A stretch of 7,449 nucleotides of DNA, from NCBI GenBank assembly GCA_023423795.1, contig JAFAEX010000249.1, positions 1 to 7,449 on the forward strand, given 5' to 3'. A program made the translations under genes and the position numbers. This stretch comes from Chloroflexota bacterium (GTDB taxonomy: Bacteria; Chloroflexota; Chloroflexia; Thermomicrobiales; UBA6265). A model generated the notes under the pieces. The model did not search any database, was not told the origin of the DNA, and saw only the letters and a list, made by a program, of their open reading frames with translations. Each line of letters begins with the position of its first letter. Positions within the stretch are counted from its first letter, which is position 1. Positions 4,898-7,449 of this stretch are shown here, piece by piece.

Positions 4898-4960
4898 GGC
4901 AGGGCGGGCGTGCCGGGGTTCGTTTGCGGCAGGGCGGGTTCCCGGTAGAATGCCGGGGTT
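4898..4960. repeat. Paired direct repeats in the CoxL-like leader
   Basis: GGCAGGGCGGG occurs at 4898-4908 and 4928-4938, and TGCCGGGGTT at 4911-4920 and 4951-4960. The two words therefore alternate: word 1, word 2, word 1, word 2. Spacing is 30 bases between copies of the first and 40 between copies of the second. In the first pair CCGGCA (4896-4901) and TGCCGG (4911-4916) also form an inverted repeat. The second pair straddles the candidate -10 box, as an operator would, but a local duplication is an equal explanation. Confidence 0.75.
4924..4951 (+). promoter_or_regulatory. Candidate sigma-70 promoter of the CoxL-like gene
   Basis: TTGCGG at 4924-4929 and TAGAAT at 4946-4951 are separated by 16 bases; the -10 matches consensus at 5 of 6 positions and the -35 keeps TTG. 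Transcription would start near 4958, giving a leader of about 43 bases that holds the ribosome-binding site. This suggests the CoxL-like gene can be transcribed independently of the HTH-DinB pair. Confidence 0.5.
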
Positions 4961-4983
4961 GCACACGATCGCGACCCGCATGC

Positions 4984-4990
4984 GGAGGAG
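4984..4990 (+). promoter_or_regulatory. Ribosome-binding site of the CoxL-like gene
   Basis: GGAGGAG ends 10 bases before the ATG at 5001. It fixes the start there, since the same frame stays open far upstream through the DinB-like gene. Confidence 0.75.
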
Positions 4991-5000
4991 AGGGACGAAG

Positions 5001-7370
5001 ATGGTCCTGAGCAGGTACGTTGGCGCGGAAGTCCGGCGCAAGGAAGACCCCCGGCTGATCACCGGGTCGTCGATGTACGTCGATGACCTGCGGCTACCGG
5101 GGATGACCTACGTTTCGCTGGTCCGCAGCCCCTACCCCCACGCCAACATCCGCTCCATCGACACCGCGGCCGCCAAGGCGATGCCGGGCGTGGTGCTGGT
5201 GCTGACCGGCGACGAACTGGCCGAGTTCTGCGGCCCGATGGCGCCCGGCGCGGGCGAGGGCGGCGGCGAAAGCGGCGAGCAGGCCGACTACGACTACGAG
5301 GGCCTGACCCAGGCCGACCTTGGCGCGCCGTCCACCTGGTCGCTTGCGCGCGACAAGGTCCGCTACGTGGGCGAGGCCGTCGTCGCCGTCGTCGCCGAGT
5401 CCCGCTACCAGGCGGAGGACGCGGCCGAAGCCGTCGAGGTCGATTACGAGATCCTGCCCAACGTCACCAACCCCGAAGAAGCGATGAAGCCGGGCGCGCC
5501 CCAGCTCTACGCCCACATCCCGCTCAACGTCGGCGCGCGCTGGGACCGCGTCCACGGCGACGTGGATGCCGCCTTCGCCAATGCCCCGGTCGTCGCCAAG
5601 GCGCGCATCCGCTCGCAGCGCCTCTCCGGCGTGCCGATGGAGCCGCGCGCGGTGGCCGCCGCGCCGGACCCGCTGACCCGCGGCCTGACGGTGTGGACCT
5701 CGACCCAGGCGCCGCACTGGAACCGCAACTCGGTCGCCGACGCCCTCGGCATCCCGTCCACCCGGGTGCGCTGCATCGCGCCCGAGGTCGGCGGCGGCTT
5801 CGGCGTCAAGATCGGGGCGTACCAGGAAGACCTGATCGTTTCCGCCATCGCCTGGAAGCTCGGGCGGCCGGCGAAGTGGATCGAAACCCGTTCCGAGAAC
5901 TTCCTCGCCACCCACCACGGGCGCGACCAGTGGGCGGACGTGGAGATCGCCGGCGACGAGACCGGCAAGATCCTCGGGCTGCGCATGCGGGTGATCCAGG
6001 ACCTCGGCGGCCACGCCAAGGGCACCGACCTCGCGGAACTGACCGGGCGCATGTCCTGCGGCTGCTACGACGTGCCGGCGCTGGACTTCAAGAGCTACGG
6101 CGTCTACACCAACACGATGGCCGTCGGCGCCTACCGCGGCGCGGGCCGTCCGGAAGCCGCCTACTACATCGAGCGGGCGGTGGACCTGCTGGCCGACGCC
6201 GCCGGGGTCGATCCGGTCGAGGTGCGGCGGCGCAACTTCATCCCGCCGTTCGACCACGGCCACGTCACCACCGCCGGCGAGCGGTACGACACCGGCGACT
6301 ACGAGAAGCCGCTGAACAAGGCGCTCGGGATCGTCGATTACGCGAACCTGCGGGCCGAGCAGCAGCGCCTGCGCGCCCAGGGCCGCTACATCGGCATCGG
6401 CCTCGCCTCCTACGTCGAGATCTGCGGCTTCGGGCCGTTCGAGAGCGCCACCGTCCGGGTCGAGCCGAACGGCGACGTGACGCTCTACTCCGGCATCTCG
6501 CCGCACGGGCAGGGGCAGGAGACGACCTTCGCCCAGCTCGCGGCCGACCACCTCGGCGCGGACTTCGACGCGGTCATCTTCAACCACAGCGACACGCTCA
6601 ACACGCCCCAGGGCAACGGCACCATGGGCAGCCGCGGCCTCGCGCTCGGCGGCGGCGCGCTGATGATCTCCCTGAACAAGGTGCAGGCGAAGGCCAAGCA
6701 GATCGCCGCCCACCTGCTGGAAGCCGCCGCTGAGGACGTCGAGCTGACCGACGGCCGCTACCGGGTCAAGGGTGTGCCGGGCGAAGGCCTCAGCCTCGCC
6801 GACATCGCCGCCGCCGCCTACGCGGGCGACCTGCCGACTGAGATCGAGTCCGGGCTGGAATCCACCGACTACTTCCGGCCGGAGGACGAGACCTTCCCGT
6901 TCGGCACACACGTCGTGGTGGCCGAGGTCTTCCCCGACACCGGCGAAGTCAAGCTGCTGCGTTTCGTGACGGTGGACGACTGCGGCGTCATCATCAGCCC
7001 GAACCTTGTGCGCGGCCAGGTCCACGGCGGCGTCGCGCAGGGCATCGGCCAGGCGCTCTTCGAGGAGATCGTCTACGGCGAGAACGGCGAGTTGCTGAGC
7101 GGCACGCTCAACGACTACGCGATCCCGCGGGCGTGGGCGTTCCCGACCTTCGAGACCCACCACACCGAAACGCCGACCTACCTCAACCTGCTCGGGGCCA
7201 AGGGCATCGGCGAGGCCGCGACCATCGGCTCGACGCCGGCCACCGCCAACGCGGTGATCGACGCGCTGGAGCCGTGGGGCGTCACCCACCTCGACGTGCC
7301 CATGACCAGCGAGAAGGTCTGGCGGGCGATCCAGGATGGTTCGGCCAACCGGGCCGCCGCCGCGGACTAA
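5001..7370 (+). CDS. CoxL-like molybdopterin-binding large subunit, xanthine/CO dehydrogenase family, form II-type active-site loop
   Basis: A 789-aa catalytic subunit of a molybdenum hydroxylase, normally part of a three-subunit cytoplasmic complex with FAD and 2Fe-2S subunits. The alpha/beta hammerhead domain (about 17-155) includes PRLITGSSMYVDDL and DKVRYVGEAVVAVVA. The first Mo-cofactor domain follows (about 165-410), with PMEPR (212-216), Q236 in TSTQAPH and GGGFGVK (264-270). AYRGAGR at 377-383 is the active-site loop. The second cofactor domain has GQGQETTFAQ, GTMGSRG and finally GAKGIGEAATIG with E738 as the catalytic glutamate. True aerobic CO dehydrogenase (form I) carries AYRCSFR with the Cu-binding cysteine; this loop is AYRGAGR, so CO oxidation is not established and another N-heterocycle, aldehyde or purine substrate is possible. 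Residues 78-113 form a Gly/Glu/Asp-rich segment that looks like an insertion. Partner subunit genes are not upstream; whether they follow downstream cannot be seen. No gene symbol is given because substrate is unknown. Confidence 0.9.
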   Translation: MVLSRYVGAEVRRKEDPRLITGSSMYVDDLRLPGMTYVSLVRSPYPHANIRSIDTAAAKAMPGVVLVLTGDELAEFCGPMAPGAGEGGGESGEQADYDYEGLTQADLGAPSTWSLARDKVRYVGEAVVAVVAESRYQAEDAAEAVEVDYEILPNVTNPEEAMKPGAPQLYAHIPLNVGARWDRVHGDVDAAFANAPVVAKARIRSQRLSGVPMEPRAVAAAPDPLTRGLTVWTSTQAPHWNRNSVADALGIPSTRVRCIAPEVGGGFGVKIGAYQEDLIVSAIAWKLGRPAKWIETRSENFLATHHGRDQWADVEIAGDETGKILGLRMRVIQDLGGHAKGTDLAELTGRMSCGCYDVPALDFKSYGVYTNTMAVGAYRGAGRPEAAYYIERAVDLLADAAGVDPVEVRRRNFIPPFDHGHVTTAGERYDTGDYEKPLNKALGIVDYANLRAEQQRLRAQGRYIGIGLASYVEICGFGPFESATVRVEPNGDVTLYSGISPHGQGQETTFAQLAADHLGADFDAVIFNHSDTLNTPQGNGTMGSRGLALGGGALMISLNKVQAKAKQIAAHLLEAAAEDVELTDGRYRVKGVPGEGLSLADIAAAAYAGDLPTEIESGLESTDYFRPEDETFPFGTHVVVAEVFPDTGEVKLLRFVTVDDCGVIISPNLVRGQVHGGVAQGIGQALFEEIVYGENGELLSGTLNDYAIPRAWAFPTFETHHTETPTYLNLLGAKGIGEAATIGSTPATANAVIDALEPWGVTHLDVPMTSEKVWRAIQDGSANRAAAAD

Positions 7371-7449
7371 CGGTCCCGAACGCAAACCGGACGCGCCCCG
7401 GGCCGCGGGGGGTGAACAACCCCCCCCCCACCGCCCGAAACCCCCAACA
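7371..7449. other. Low-complexity G/C homopolymer tail at window end
   Basis: After the CoxL-like stop the sequence is dominated by runs of C and G, including six G (7407-7412) and ten C (7420-7429). GGGGGGT at 7407-7413 can pair with ACCCCCC at 7419-7425 around a 5-base loop, and CCCCG (7396-7400) with CGGGG (7406-7410); the two stems are mutually exclusive. No T-tract follows, so a terminator is doubtful. Degraded base calling at a contig end is a reasonable alternative. Confidence 0.5.

Noticed and set aside
4623..5000. Upstream extension of the CoxL-like frame (915 aa)
   Set aside because: It overlaps the 3' end of the DinB-like gene in another frame; the family N-terminus starts at the ATG at 5001, which has its own ribosome-binding site.
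5001..7370. True (form I) carbon monoxide dehydrogenase coxL
   Set aside because: The Cu-binding AYRCSFR loop is absent; residues 377-383 read AYRGAGR.
5094..7385. 763-aa minus-strand frame opposite the CoxL-like gene
   Set aside because: High-GC antisense shadow rich in Val/Gly/Asp/Arg; the plus strand has full family motifs from end to end.

Overview
This is a 7.4 kb stretch of very GC-rich bacterial DNA with six protein-coding genes that I can support. The codons, the long antisense open frames, the GTG start and the gene types (a monofunctional HhH-GPD glycosylase of the 'TICTTNC' kind, a Tat-type secreted protein with a Lys/Arg/Gly linker, DinB-fold proteins, and a CoxL-like molybdenum hydroxylase with an AYRGAGR active-site loop) fit a Chloroflexota (Thermomicrobia-like) or actinobacterial genome. 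That placement is inference from remembered families, not from a search. Both ends run into low-complexity DNA (sixteen perfect 7-bp repeats at the left, G/C homopolymers at the right), so the window may be a whole contig that broke at hard-to-assemble sequence.

Layout. 1-193: a perfect GTGCCGA tandem array, an 8-bp triplet repeat and a short inverted copy of the 7-mer. 194-1129 (minus): HhH-GPD DNA glycosylase. 1130-1677: a 548-bp gene-free region with three diverged copies of one repeat, two strong inverted repeats, and a third stem-loop just before the next gene. 1678-2775 (plus): Tat-exported lipoprotein of the serine beta-lactamase-like hydrolase family. 2808-3227 (minus, convergent with the hydrolase): small Tat-signal protein of unknown function. 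3228-3461: divergent intergenic region. 3462-3815 and 3812-4864 (plus): a small LuxR/sigma-4-like helix-turn-helix protein overlapping, by ATGA, a protein made of two DinB-like four-helix domains. 4865-5000: leader with a plausible promoter interleaved with direct repeats. 5001-7370 (plus): CoxL-like molybdopterin-binding subunit. 7371-7449: low-complexity tail.

How the genes relate. Only the helix-turn-helix/DinB pair shows a clear operon signature. The CoxL-like gene appears to have its own promoter and ribosome-binding site, and its usual FAD and 2Fe-2S partner genes are not upstream; the window ends too soon to see downstream. The other genes are separate units (repair, secreted hydrolase, secreted unknown). 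I do not see a coherent new defence or metabolic system. The most unusual signals are the non-coding repeats at 1-192, 1311-1579 and 4898-4960.
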